Below are positions 7,897 to 15,620 of a DNA stretch of 64,000 bases, piece after piece. The position numbers were made by a program, and so were the translations under genes. This DNA comes from CAVRXT01 sp963725655. Its GTDB lineage: Bacteria; Acidobacteriota; Terriglobia; Acidiferrales; UBA7541. How positions within the stretch are numbered: the first letter of the stretch is position 1; each line of letters opens with the position of its first letter. The stretch is taken from contig CAVRYY010000003.1 of NCBI GenBank assembly GCA_963725655.1, positions 868,001 to 932,000 of the forward strand, written 5' to 3'. Below the pieces are notes generated by a model. That model ran no database searches, was not told the origin of the DNA, and saw nothing but the letters and a program-made list of their open reading frames with translations.

Positions 7897-9934
7897 AGTG
7901 GACGCGCAGCTCGTGGATCGATAGCAGCGTGTTGGTTCCTTGGTCGCTGCGATAGGTCACTTTTACGTGGTCGCCCGCTGCGATGCCCGGCACCGGCTTC
8001 AGCAGAAGAAACTCGAGAGCTTCGCTGGGCCCGTCCGCCGCGCCGTCGCGAGCCGCCAGCGTCAGCAATTCCTTCCGCAGAGAAACCACGTGGCCCACCG
8101 CCAGTTTCTTCCTCCCTGCTTCCGCGAATTTCTCGGTTTTCAGCATGCGGTCAAGCCAGCCGTGCTCGCGCACGCCTTCCTCTTCCATCTGGCGCGTCCA
8201 CACGCTGAGAATGCTCGAGCGGTTCAGATAGCCAACCATCCGGTCCGGATTTTCACGAGTGACCACTGGAAGACGCCCGATATTATTTTGCAGCATGCGA
8301 AAGAGCGCGTCGAAAGCCTGTTCGTCGCTGAATGCAACGATCGGCTGGTGTCCCCCGGCATCGGCCACCTTGGTTTTCCCAGTGGGATCATCTTCCAGCG
8401 CGCGCAGTAAGTCTCCCTGGGTGATTACGCCCACCAATGTGCCGTCGTCGGCGGCAATCGGCAGGCCTTCCGTCAAATTGTATTGCGAGCGCCCGACTCG
8501 CGCGGTGAGGTCCCCCACGGTCATATCCGCCGGGACCGGCACTATGTCGCCGCGCATGATTTCGTCCACTCGGACAAAATTCAGCACATTGGCTTCGTAT
8601 TCCCCGGGAACGTGCAGGCCGCGGCGCGCCAGCTTCTCGGTCATGATCGAGTGCGGAAGGTATTGCAGCGCGATCAAATCGGCGATCACGCAGCACAGCA
8701 TCAACGGGAGAATGGCGTTGTAGTCGCGGGTAATTTCAAAGGCGAAGACGATAAATGTAAACGTGGCTCGCGATGCCGCGCCGAACACCGCCGCCATGGC
8801 CACCAGCGCGAATGCGCCGGGAGAAAGATGCGCGCCCGGAATCAGACGATCGATCCCGATCGCAAAAGCTCCGCCCATCGCGGCGCTAGACATGAACATC
8901 GGGGCGAGCAAGCCGCCGGATGTTCCCGAGCCCAGCGAGATCATCAGCGCGACCGACTTGAAAACCGCGATGGCAATCAGCAAGTGCAGCGCCAGATTGC
9001 CGTTCAAGATGTCGGAAATCGTGTCGTAACCCACGCCCAGCACGCGGGGAACGAAGTATCCGATGATTCCCAGCCCCAGCGCGCCGATCGCGGGATGCCA
9101 CAAATCGCTGATGGGCAGTCGATCGAATTGGTCTTCCACCCAATACAGAGTCTTGGTGTATCCGATGGCCGCGGCGCCGCACAACAATCCCAGCAAGAGG
9201 TAGAATGGCAGGCCGTGCAGAACGTCGAAATCGACCCCCGCCATCGTGAACATCGATTTCTGCCCGAGCAAAATCGCCCGCGTACTGGTGGCCAGCACGC
9301 TGGCTATCACCAAAGGAATAAACGACCGCCCGCGAAACTCAAATAACAAAAGCTCGATCGCCAGTATCACCCCGGCGATGGGCGTATTAAAAGTCGCAGC
9401 CATTCCCGCGCCGGCGCCGCAGGCCAGCAGCACTTTTCGTTCCACCGCGGTGGTGGCGAACAATTGTCCCACCAGCGAGCCAAAGGCTCCGCCGGTCTGG
9501 ATGATCGGGCCCTCCGCGCCGAACGGGCCGCCGGTGCCGATCGCTATCGCTGCGGAAAGCGGCTTCAGGATGGCTACCTTGGCTTGAATTCGGCTGCGTG
9601 ATTGCAGCACCGCTTCCATCGCTTCCGGAATGCCGTGGCCTTTGATTTTGTCCGAGCCGTATTTGGCCATCAGCCCGACGATGATTCCCCCCGCCACCGG
9701 AATCACGATGATCCATGCTCCGAGCGGAGAATGTTCCGGGCTCCGGAAATGAAACGAAAATTCGTGATAAAAGGCGAGATTGGTAAAGAGGCCAATCATG
9801 TCGTACAGAACGAAAGCAATCAGGCCGGCGAGAATCCCGATGCCCGCGGCGAGCAGGGAAATAACCCCAATGCGATAGCCGGGGGTTGGTTCGGCGCCTG
9901 CGGCGGGCGCGGCGTTGAAGAATGGCAATTTCAC
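7895..9934 (-). CDS. ClC-type chloride channel/transporter with CBS domains
   Basis: A 679-residue membrane protein. The ClC core (about 20-450) shows the three anion-pathway signatures: GHGIPEAM, the gating-glutamate segment GTGGPFGAEGP, and GGLLAPMFMSSAAMGG. Two CBS domains follow (about 465-590; GLPIAADDGTLVGVITQGDLL and GRLPVVTRENPDRMVGYLNRSS), then an extra domain of about 80 residues of unknown type. It would move chloride or another anion, gated by nucleotide binding at the CBS pair. The start GTG overlaps the marR stop by 4 bp (GTGA), with AGGAGG upstream, so it is translationally coupled to marR and probably under its control. Confidence 0.93.
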   Translation of the reverse strand: MKLPFFNAAPAAGAEPTPGYRIGVISLLAAGIGILAGLIAFVLYDMIGLFTNLAFYHEFSFHFRSPEHSPLGAWIIVIPVAGGIIVGLMAKYGSDKIKGHGIPEAMEAVLQSRSRIQAKVAILKPLSAAIAIGTGGPFGAEGPIIQTGGAFGSLVGQLFATTAVERKVLLACGAGAGMAATFNTPIAGVILAIELLLFEFRGRSFIPLVIASVLATSTRAILLGQKSMFTMAGVDFDVLHGLPFYLLLGLLCGAAAIGYTKTLYWVEDQFDRLPISDLWHPAIGALGLGIIGYFVPRVLGVGYDTISDILNGNLALHLLIAIAVFKSVALMISLGSGTSGGLLAPMFMSSAAMGGAFAIGIDRLIPGAHLSPGAFALVAMAAVFGAASRATFTFIVFAFEITRDYNAILPLMLCCVIADLIALQYLPHSIMTEKLARRGLHVPGEYEANVLNFVRVDEIMRGDIVPVPADMTVGDLTARVGRSQYNLTEGLPIAADDGTLVGVITQGDLLRALEDDPTGKTKVADAGGHQPIVAFSDEQAFDALFRMLQNNIGRLPVVTRENPDRMVGYLNRSSILSVWTRQMEEEGVREHGWLDRMLKTEKFAEAGRKKLAVGHVVSLRKELLTLAARDGAADGPSEALEFLLLKPVPGIAAGDHVKVTYRSDQGTNTLLSIHELRVH

Positions 9935-10410
9935 GAACGCCTCCTCCGATTTTGCGCCGCGCCGGCCCTTCCTTGGCGCGGCGCTGGCCGGCGGTTCGGC
10001 GCCAGAACGCTTTCCAGCGTGCTAATCAATTCACGGCCGGCAGTCTGTAACTCCGCCCAGTGCTCGGAGGCAATCCGCTGGACCAAACGTTCGCCTCGCG
10101 CGCTGAGCAGTAGGAACACCTCGCGGTGGTCGCTGGGATTGTGCGACCGGCGAATCAGGCGATGGGACTCGAGCCGGTTGATGAGCTCCACCGCGCTGTG
10201 GTGCCGAATCATCATTCGCGCCGCGAGCGCGCCGATCGTCGGCGCCTCGGTGGATGGCAGCCCCTTGAGCGCCAGCAGCAATTGATATTGCTGCGGCTCC
10301 AGGCCAGCCCGGCGAGCCGCGTCCGCGCTGAAATTCAGGAAGCGGCGGATCGCATAGCGAAAGTCCGCGATCGCCGGATAGTTCAATTGCGATGAGCTGT
10401 GGCTCGGCAC
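9931..10410 (-). CDS. MarR family transcriptional regulator
   Basis: A 159-residue winged-helix regulator. The HTH region is PTIGALAARMMIRHHSAVELINRLESHRLIRRSHNPSDHREVFLLLSARG in family order: recognition helix then the DxR wing (given in parts: PTIGALAARMMIRHHSA at about 55-71 and SDHREVFLLLS at about 90-100). The C-terminus is Arg/Pro-rich. The first codon, GTG 10410, lies only about 7 nt past a perfect TATAAT, so the mRNA may be leaderless or translation may begin at an internal codon such as TTG 10386. A 21-bp palindrome overlaps that promoter. It forms an operon with the ClC gene. Confidence 0.88.
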   Translation of the reverse strand: MPSHSSSQLNYPAIADFRYAIRRFLNFSADAARRAGLEPQQYQLLLALKGLPSTEAPTIGALAARMMIRHHSAVELINRLESHRLIRRSHNPSDHREVFLLLSARGERLVQRIASEHWAELQTAGRELISTLESVLAPNRRPAPRQGRAGAAQNRRRRS

Positions 10411-10416
10411 GGTCTA

Positions 10417-10422
10417 ATTATA
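10417..10422 (-). promoter_or_regulatory. Consensus -10 element for marR-clc
   Basis: Read leftward the bases are TATAAT, ending 6 nt before the GTG start of marR. No good -35 hexamer lies 16-18 bp further upstream (TGTCTT is the closest). The element is inside the palindrome at 10418-10438. Confidence 0.6.
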
Positions 10423-10438
10423 TCGTAATACGATATAA
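10418..10438. promoter_or_regulatory. Putative MarR autoregulatory operator
   Basis: A perfect inverted repeat with two 10-bp arms (TTATATCGTA and TACGATATAA) around a single A. It covers the -10 box of marR-clc and ends 8 bp before the marR start. Perfect palindromes of about 17-21 bp over the promoter are typical of MarR autorepression; binding by this MarR is inferred from position. Confidence 0.7.
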
Positions 10439-10587
10439 AAAGACAGGCCACGCCCTGGACGGCAGCCGCATTCGTAACGTCGCGTCCGGAAGCTACGATT
10501 AGCAGCCCAACACTCCTGGCGAGGAATCTTAGGACGCGCTCACTGGCAAGTCGACGTAGGGGGTACCAACCGCTCACGACATGGAGG

Positions 10588-11043
10588 CTACAGGCGTTTG
10601 CGGAACGCTTTCTGGATTTTGATGAGCCGATAGCCCAAGCCTTCATAGAAACCGTGCGCGCGATCGCGAATCACGTTGGAGCGCAGGGCGATTTCCTTGC
10701 AGCCTTTCTCGCGTGCCCAATCCTCGGCGTACTCGAGCAGCTGCCGGCCAATCCCCAGCGAACGAAAGCGTTCGTCCACCACAAACGCAGCGAGTTCGGC
10801 GTGCATGTCGGAAGTGATTCCCCACACCACAAAAATATCCAGCGCCGCGGCGATTTCGCCGCTGCGCGTTTCCGCGACCACCACGGCGTTGCCGTCATGA
10901 GCGACCACCTCGTGCAAACGCCGGTCGAGTTGCTCCCGCGTGGAAGGATATCCAAGCTGCCCGCAAAGCTCCGCGATGCGCGTCGCATCTTCGAGCCGCG
11001 CGTGCCTTAGAATTAGTCCGTCCGCTTGCCATGGTGTGGCCAC
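10588..11043 (-). CDS. GNAT family N-acetyltransferase
   Basis: A 151-residue GNAT domain. The acetyl-CoA-binding segment is VVDERFRSLGIGRQLLEYAED, with the R-x-x-G-I-G core in place of Q-R-x-G-x-G/A, and the C-terminal GFYEGLGYRLIKIQKAF is the usual beta6-beta7 end. The substrate cannot be predicted. Start GTG 11043 has AGGAGG 5 nt upstream. It begins 21 bp after the dtd stop on the same strand, so the two are probably co-transcribed. Confidence 0.9.
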   Translation of the reverse strand: MATPWQADGLILRHARLEDATRIAELCGQLGYPSTREQLDRRLHEVVAHDGNAVVVAETRSGEIAAALDIFVVWGITSDMHAELAAFVVDERFRSLGIGRQLLEYAEDWAREKGCKEIALRSNVIRDRAHGFYEGLGYRLIKIQKAFRKRL

Positions 11044-11064
11044 GAACTCCTCCTGCCGGCAGCG

Positions 11065-11514
11065 CTAAAAAACCTTCTCGGAATCGAGAAGGATCGTCAC
11101 CGGTCCGTCGTTGGTGATTTCCACCGACATATGCGTTTGAAAAATTCCGGTCGCCACGCGCACGCCCAGCGCCTGCGCCGCGCGGACTAATTCCTCATAT
11201 CGCGCCTTCCCCTGTTCGGGCGAAGCGGCTTGAATAAAACTCGGCCGGCGTTGCCCGCGGGCATCGCCGTACAGCGTGAACTGCGAAATCGCCAGAAGCT
11301 CGCCGCGAGTATCCAACAGCGAAAGATTCATTTTGCCCTGGGGGTCGTTAAAAATCCGCAGGTTGACGATTTTCTCGGCCATGGCCGCGGCGGTCGCTGC
11401 CGTGTCGTTGCGTCCCACTGCCACTAGCGCCGTGATCCCCGCGCCGATCTGTCCCACAACCTGTCCCTCGACGCTCACTCGCGCCTGCGTTACTCGTTGC
11501 AGCACTGCCCGCAT
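11065..11514 (-). CDS. dtd: D-aminoacyl-tRNA deacylase
   Basis: A 149-residue DTD protein of normal length. It carries both active-site signatures, SQFTLYGD near residues 77-84 and NDGPVT near the C-terminus, which form the cross-dimer site. The enzyme removes D-amino acids (and glycine from tRNA-Ala) from mischarged tRNAs in the cytoplasm. Starts at ATG with MRAVLQRVTQARVSVEG, the conserved N-terminus. First gene of a likely dtd-GNAT operon. Confidence 0.96.
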   Translation of the reverse strand: MRAVLQRVTQARVSVEGQVVGQIGAGITALVAVGRNDTAATAAAMAEKIVNLRIFNDPQGKMNLSLLDTRGELLAISQFTLYGDARGQRRPSFIQAASPEQGKARYEELVRAAQALGVRVATGIFQTHMSVEITNDGPVTILLDSEKVF

Positions 11515-11694
11515 GATTCATTCCTCTCTGCATAATCCCGGGATTTGTGATTTCCCTTTATACCTTGTTCCGGGCCGCTCCGAGTGCCACAACTGTTCGA
11601 ACCATCAGCGCCGATCCTCCAGTATGATTCGGTTGAGCACTGCGAGAAGCCGCTAAATTTGTCGGCACGGAAGGTTGGCAGGCGCCGTCGACGC

Positions 11695-12888
11695 ATGAGC
11701 GAAACACAAGGAAGCAAAAAACCAGGGCGATGGCTCACTCCCGGCGTGCTCGGGATCGGACTCGCAAGTCTGCTTTCCGATTGGGGGCACGAAGCGGCCA
11801 CCGCCATTCTTCCTGCGTTTCTCGCCAGCCTGGGAGCGCCGGCCTACGCGCTCGGCGTGATCGAAGGTGTCTCCGACGGTCTATCCAGTTTTGCGAAACT
11901 TGCGGGAGGATGGATTGCCGATCGCCCGCATCTTAGGAAACCCGTTGGCGTGGCCGGATATTTCGCCACCGCGATTTCCACCGGCGCATATGCCTTCGCT
12001 CACACTTGGCCGGGGGTGCTGTTTCTGCGGGCGCTGGGCTGGACGGGCCGCGGCAGCCGCGGTCCTTCGCGCGACACGCTGCTGACCGATGCGGTCGCGC
12101 CGGAACAAATTGGCCGCGCTTTCGGTTTCGAGCGCGCTATGGATACGGCCGGAGCCGTGATTGGTCCGCTTTGCGCGACCGCCCTGCTCGCCACGCTGGG
12201 CACGCGAGGCGTATTGAAATGGACCTTTGTGCCGGGCGTGCTCGCCGCGCTGGTGTTTCTCTTTCTGGTCCCGGCCGGAGTAAAACCCACCAATCGCGCG
12301 CCGCACGGTTTTGCATCGAGCTTGCAAAAATTGCCAACTCGATTCCGCCGCTTTCTCGCGGGTGTCTTCGCGCATGGTGTCGGAGATTTTGCGCCGACGC
12401 TGCTGATTCTCCGCACCGCCCAAATTCTGACGCCGCGGGTGGGCGCCGGCACGGCCACGGTCGTGTCAGTCGGGCTCTACACCTTCTACAACGTGATAAA
12501 TGCCGCGGTTTCGTTTCCTATCGGCGCTTTGGCCGACCGCATCGGCAAGCGCGGGATTCTGGCCGTGGGATACGCCATCGGAACGGTGATGTGCGCCGGA
12601 TTCATATTCGCGCTGCCGACGCCGCGGGTGCTGGCACTGCTGTTCGCCCTGGCAGGGCTCCACGGAGCGATCCAGCAGTCGATCGAAAAATCGCTGGCTG
12701 CCGAATTGTTGCCTGCCGAATCGCGCGGCTCGGGATTTGGCGTGTTGGCCGCAGTAAATGGAATTGGAGACTTGGTGTCCAGCGTGGCGGTGGGCGTGTT
12801 GTGGTCCAGCGTAAGCGCGGCGGCGGGATTTTTCTACGCAGGTGCGCTCATGTTTATCGGCGCCGCGCTGATTTACTCTTACGTGTAG
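11695..12888 (+). CDS. MFS transporter
   Basis: A 397-residue, 12-span major facilitator. The loop 2-3 signature GGWIADRPHLRKPVG and the later GWTGRGSRGPSRDTLLTD define a subgroup of bacterial MFS proteins with a G-R-G-x-R-G-P motif; substrates of that subgroup are not known. A second GALADRIGKRG loop marks the C-terminal half. ATG 11695 is preferred over upstream in-frame starts because the N-terminus is then of normal length. The last 35 bp overlap the convergent mutM gene. Confidence 0.88.
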   Translation: MSETQGSKKPGRWLTPGVLGIGLASLLSDWGHEAATAILPAFLASLGAPAYALGVIEGVSDGLSSFAKLAGGWIADRPHLRKPVGVAGYFATAISTGAYAFAHTWPGVLFLRALGWTGRGSRGPSRDTLLTDAVAPEQIGRAFGFERAMDTAGAVIGPLCATALLATLGTRGVLKWTFVPGVLAALVFLFLVPAGVKPTNRAPHGFASSLQKLPTRFRRFLAGVFAHGVGDFAPTLLILRTAQILTPRVGAGTATVVSVGLYTFYNVINAAVSFPIGALADRIGKRGILAVGYAIGTVMCAGFIFALPTPRVLALLFALAGLHGAIQQSIEKSLAAELLPAESRGSGFGVLAAVNGIGDLVSSVAVGVLWSSVSAAAGFFYAGALMFIGAALIYSYV

Positions 12889-13750
12889 CCCCGCTCTTGC
12901 GGGGGCGTGGGCGCGAGCGCGGCGCGGGCTGGCATTGCGGACAGAAATGGGTGCTGCGGCCGGCCACGATGCTATGGCGGATCAGCGTTGCGCAGCGGAA
13001 GCACTTCTTATCTTGCCGCTGATACACGCGATGCCGCGCCTGAAACTCGCCCATGTCTCCGTTCGAATCCCGGTAATTGGAAATGGACGATCCGCGCTTG
13101 GCGATCGCTTCGTTCAGCACCTTTCGAACTGCTTTGTGTAACCGGCGGACCGCTTCGCGGTCCAGATTCGCCGCCAGCCGCGAGGGGTGGATGCGCGCCC
13201 ACCACAGGCACTCGTCGCTATAGATATTTCCCATGCCTCGCAAGACGCTTTGGTCCAGCAGCAGCGCTTTGATCCGCGAGCGGCGCCCCGCGAGTTTCGC
13301 GCGAAAATCGTCCTCGCTGATTTCCAGCGGCTCCACTCCCAAGTGCCCCAGCATTTCACGGTGGCCCTCCGCGGAAACCAGCGCCATGCGCCCAAAGCGC
13401 CGCGGGTCGATGTAGCGCAAGTCCCGGCCGTCATCGAGCTCGAAATACACATGGGTGTGCGCCGCGGCTGGCGCTTCCCTCGGCATAGTAATCAGTTGGC
13501 CGGTCATCCCCAGATGAACGATCAGATGGTGTTGCTCGCTGGAGCTCCCCGCGCCGGAGTGCAAATCGAACACCAGGAATTTCCCCATGCGCCGAACGGC
13601 TTCGATGCGTTTTCCAGGAACGTGCTGCTCGAGCGCCGCCGGATCGTCGATGAAATCGGTTTTGCCCAGGCGCGCCGCCAGAATCCGCCGTCCCGGCAGC
13701 GTTTCGCGCAAACCGCGCACTACTGTTTCCACTTCAGGAAGTTCTGGCAT
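12854..13750 (-). CDS. mutM: Formamidopyrimidine-DNA glycosylase (Fpg)
   Basis: A 298-residue Fpg. After Met removal the catalytic N-terminus is PELPEVE, giving the Pro nucleophile and Glu; the beta-hairpin Lys lies in RRMGKFLVFDL, the H2TH region includes LLDQSVLRGMGNIYSDE, and the C-terminal zinc finger has CFRC and CPQC. It excises 8-oxoguanine and other oxidised purines and nicks the abasic site. ATG 13750 is fixed by the invariant PELPEVE. The tail after the zinc finger is unusually long and basic (PRPRKSGATRKSKSARRR) and is encoded within the 35-bp overlap with the MFS gene and just before it. Confidence 0.96.
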   Translation of the reverse strand: MPELPEVETVVRGLRETLPGRRILAARLGKTDFIDDPAALEQHVPGKRIEAVRRMGKFLVFDLHSGAGSSSEQHHLIVHLGMTGQLITMPREAPAAAHTHVYFELDDGRDLRYIDPRRFGRMALVSAEGHREMLGHLGVEPLEISEDDFRAKLAGRRSRIKALLLDQSVLRGMGNIYSDECLWWARIHPSRLAANLDREAVRRLHKAVRKVLNEAIAKRGSSISNYRDSNGDMGEFQARHRVYQRQDKKCFRCATLIRHSIVAGRSTHFCPQCQPAPRSRPRPRKSGATRKSKSARRR

Positions 13751-13923
13751 CGGCAGAAGACCTCGGCAAACGGTAACACAGACCCCAAGGTTGCGCGTTT
13801 TTCTCGGCGCGGGCGGAAAACGCTGCGCGCAGGGCGCAGTAATTAAATTCAAGGAAATCGCTGCAAGGAGTGAGATTCCAGCGCCGCCTGCGCGTTCTGC
13901 GGCGCCAGAATTGCCGGCTAACG

Positions 13924-14391
13924 CTACGGTAAAGGAATGCCAGGCGACGCGACCAGCCCAGCCATCCGCAGCACGTCTGTGTACTCTTCTTCGGTCAGCG
14001 GCGAAATCGTCAGCCGCGTATTCTTCAGGAACTTCACTTTTCGTAGCGTCTTGTTCTCCCGCAACTCCGTCAAGGTGACCGGCCGGGGCAAGCGCTCCAC
14101 CGCGCGTAAATCCGTCACCAGCTTCTTCGACTCAGGGTCGTGCGGATCCAGATAGGGATCCCGGGTCACTTCCGCCATGGCATAGAGGGAGTGGTCCGGT
14201 TTTCCGTGGTAACACAGCACCCGGTCGCCCTTGCGCACTTGCTTCAGCTGCCGTTGGGCGTCCGGCCGGTTCCCGGATTGGCGCCACATCTCCTTTCCTT
14301 TCACAAAAAGGGTATCCCAGTGGTACACACGGGGGTCCACGGCCAATAGCCATCGCCGGGGTTTCGGGGTGGGCGGGGTAGTCTGGGTCAT
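13924..14391 (-). CDS. EVE domain protein
   Basis: A 155-residue protein made of one EVE (PUA-like) domain. It begins after a short basic leader with WLLAVDPRVYHWDTL and contains GKEMWRQSG, VRKGDRVLCYHG and the acidic PYLDP segment typical of the family. EVE domains bind modified bases in RNA or DNA and are often found in DNA-repair or restriction contexts; here it lies between mutM and a Rieske gene. ATG 14391 is preferred to a TTG at 14448. The specific ligand is unknown. Confidence 0.88.
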   Translation of the reverse strand: MTQTTPPTPKPRRWLLAVDPRVYHWDTLFVKGKEMWRQSGNRPDAQRQLKQVRKGDRVLCYHGKPDHSLYAMAEVTRDPYLDPHDPESKKLVTDLRAVERLPRPVTLTELRENKTLRKVKFLKNTRLTISPLTEEEYTDVLRMAGLVASPGIPLP

Positions 14392-14492
14392 GTTGTTTTG
14401 ATGCTCATGCCGCGCGAAATATACAGTACCGGAGGGCAAACTGGGCAAAAAATTGTCAAAAAAATGGGGGCATGTGCCGGAGACGAACCGGG

Positions 14493-14798
14493 TTACCCAA
14501 TATCGACAAACAAATCATCCCCACGGACTTCCACAGGATAGCATTGCAGGCCTATCGCCGGGTTTGTTAAAAGCTTCCCGGTTGTCACATCATACTGCCA
14601 GCCGTGCCAGGGGCATGTAACAATTTTACCCCCCAGCTCGCCCTGGCCCAGCGGTCCACCGCGGTGCAGGCAAACATTGTTGATAGCAAAGAACTTGCCT
14701 TCAACGTTGGCCAGCGCGATCACCGTACCTTCGAGTTGGAACTCCTGAATCGATCCCGGCGGCACTTCTTCCTTCTTCGTAGTCCGCAAAAATGCCAT
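14493..14798 (-). CDS. Rieske [2Fe-2S] ferredoxin-like protein
   Basis: A 101-residue stand-alone Rieske domain. Cluster ligands are C43-x-H45 in CLHRGGPLGQG and C62-x2-H65 in CPWHGWQYD. It has no membrane anchor, resembling the small ferredoxins of dioxygenase systems or the NirD-like subunit. ATG 14798 has CAGGAG 10 nt upstream. It starts 80 bp after the stop of nuoB on the same strand and may share its transcript. The electron partner is not evident; no oxygenase gene is near. Confidence 0.92.
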   Translation of the reverse strand: MAFLRTTKKEEVPPGSIQEFQLEGTVIALANVEGKFFAINNVCLHRGGPLGQGELGGKIVTCPWHGWQYDVTTGKLLTNPAIGLQCYPVEVRGDDLFVDIG

Positions 14799-14878
14799 GG
14801 TCGAAATTCTCCTGTTTCGAGGGCTAAGACCCACCAAAAGGGCCAAAATGTGCACATATCGAACACCCGAAAATCAGC

Positions 14879-15454
14879 CTAAAGCTCAACAAGTCCTGTG
14901 GGCTGAGGCGATTGCGCGACCATTACCCCTTGCTTAAAATCCGACACCATCTCCGGCCTCAGCCGCACCGCGGTGGGGCGCTTGGCGAGGGACATTTCGT
15001 CGATCTTGTCCTGGAGCTTTAGGAGCGCGTAGAACAACCCTTCCGGGCGGGGCGGGCAGCCGACGACGTAAACGTCTACTGGCACAATACGATCCACGCC
15101 TTGCAGCACCGAATAGACGTTGAAGGGGCCGCCAACGCTGGAGCACGCACCCATCGAAATACACCACTTGGGGTCCGGCATTTGGTCCCACACGCGCTTC
15201 AGAACCGGCGACATCTTCAGGGTAACCGTGCCAGCGACGATCATCAGGTCGGCTTGGCGGGGCGACGGGCGGAACACCTCGGCGCCAAATCGCGCCATGT
15301 CAAAGCGGGAAGTGGTGGAGGCGATCATCTCAATCGCGCAGCAGGCCAAGCCAAAGGTGAGCGGCCAGATAGCGCTCTTGCGCGCCCAATTGAAAACATA
15401 GTCCACCGTGGAAAGGACGTAACTGCGTTCAAATCGATTGTCGAGGACGCCCAT
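14879..15454 (-). CDS. nuoB: NADH-quinone oxidoreductase subunit B
   Basis: A 191-residue NuoB. All four ligands of cluster N2 are present: C38 and C39 (LACCAIEM), C104 (GACSSVGGPF) and C133 (VVGCPPRPEG). NuoB sits at the tip of the Complex I peripheral arm where electrons pass to quinone. The gene stands alone; none of nuoA, C, D or others is in the window, whereas it usually lies between nuoA and nuoC. It may be a second, separate copy or the organism may scatter its nuo genes. Confidence 0.94.
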   Translation of the reverse strand: MGVLDNRFERSYVLSTVDYVFNWARKSAIWPLTFGLACCAIEMIASTTSRFDMARFGAEVFRPSPRQADLMIVAGTVTLKMSPVLKRVWDQMPDPKWCISMGACSSVGGPFNVYSVLQGVDRIVPVDVYVVGCPPRPEGLFYALLKLQDKIDEMSLAKRPTAVRLRPEMVSDFKQGVMVAQSPQPTGLVEL

Positions 15455-15620
15455 TGCTCTGTAACTCCCGGAAAGCCGTCAAGATGCGGAGTATATCCGC
15501 CGCCCGAGTGCGAGTCAAACGCATGCCCGCAAGGGGGATTTGGGCCGCTTGGGCAATTTGATTTCTTAGGAGCTTGCCCGGATCGTCCTCGGGGGTTGAA
15601 GATGGATCGGGGACAAACCC

